Assembly (NCBI RefSeq): GCF_900109045.1
Contig: NZ_FNYL01000004.1
Location: forward strand, 232,055 to 296,054
From: Dyadobacter sp. SG02
GTDB lineage: Bacteria > Bacteroidota > Bacteroidia > Cytophagales > Spirosomataceae
Direction of reading: 5' to 3'
Length of the DNA: 64,000 bases
Numbering within the stretch: position 1 is the stretch's first letter; the number at the start of each line of letters is the position of its first letter. The notes under the pieces are model-generated. The model searched no databases, was not told where the DNA came from, and worked only from the letters and a program-made list of their open reading frames with translations. This document shows positions 63,901 through 64,000 of this stretch, piece by piece. A program made the position numbers and the translations under genes.

Positions 63901-64000
63901 TCAAAAGCCAAAATATTTGTTGGCGTTGTTATACGAAATACCTTGCACCATCTTACCCAACCACTGGATATCGTTCGGCAATTCGCCATTTTCGACATCC
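63901..64000 (-). CDS. uxaC: Glucuronate/uronate isomerase, C-terminal 32 residues (partial)
   Basis: The frame entering from the right edge reads DVENGELPNDIQWLGKMVQG and ISYNNANKYFGF before a TGA at 63901. This is the typical end of UxaC, which turns glucuronate or galacturonate into fructuronate or tagaturonate, the substrate of uxaB. Only the last 32 codons are in the window. The neighbouring kdgK, eda and uxaB support the call. Confidence 0.8.
   Translation of the reverse strand, partial: DVENGELPNDIQWLGKMVQGISYNNANKYFGF

Overview
The window looks like chromosomal DNA of a Bacteroidota bacterium of the Cytophagales type, most like Dyadobacter or a close Spirosomataceae relative. The signs are a SusC/SusD pair, promoter -7 boxes of the TAnnTTTG kind without clear Shine-Dalgarno sites, FG-GAP/VCBS, DUF5777, DUF6702 and DUF5618 proteins, and the linked DUF177-rpmF-plsX-fabH-efp-accB-accC cluster. 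The genus is an inference. I saw no rRNA, tRNA, CRISPR array, prophage or complete composite transposon.

Layout. 0-0.7 kb: a REP-associated IS200-like transposase between two hairpin repeats. 0.7-10 kb: argH, a cytochrome c/VCBS protein, a SusCD pair and argB. 10-15 kb: a DsbD-type thiol-disulfide interchange protein and a secreted glutaminase-like protein (DUF4965 type). 15-17.4 kb: an AT-rich accessory island with a RelE-like/XRE toxin-antitoxin candidate, a frameshifted DUF2625 gene, and a tandemly duplicated leader of about 160 bp that can fold into a multi-helix RNA in front of a small unknown gene. 17.5-25.3 kb: an RND efflux operon with its MarR regulator and two matching operators, then an M48 metalloprotease. 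25.5-30.4 kb: an acyltransferase, a TIGR01777 oxidoreductase, an M61 peptidase, a small envelope protein and a PglD-like acetyltransferase. 30.4-36 kb: the fatty-acid initiation/ribosomal cluster. 36-37.3 kb: higB-higA-DUF5618. 37.3-43 kb: a Gfo/Idh/MocA oxidoreductase, a non-canonical Nramp homologue, an unrecognised 486-residue protein, a GGCT-like protein and coaX. 43-50.9 kb: a GH2 beta-galactosidase with an odd charged tail, a YceI-DUF5777-Rieske operon, and an ECF sigma factor with a membrane/beta-barrel partner. 51-59.5 kb: an ABC exporter coupled to a membrane MutS-like ATPase, rseP, a DUF6702 gene whose start lies against a perfect palindrome, and lon. 59.5-64 kb: hexuronate catabolism (uxaB, eda, kdgK and the end of uxaC) with a DUF3784 protein and a Uma2 remnant.

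How the genes fit together. SusCD, the GH2 enzyme, the secreted DUF4965 protein and the uronate pathway suggest growth on plant-type glycans. RseP, Lon, M48, DsbD and the efflux pump cover envelope and protein quality control. The best candidates for something undescribed are the duplicated structured leader at 16.8-17.1 kb, the two perfect inverted repeats lying on start codons (Nramp homologue and DUF6702), the three-gene higBA-DUF5618 unit, and the envelope-spanning partner of the ECF sigma factor.
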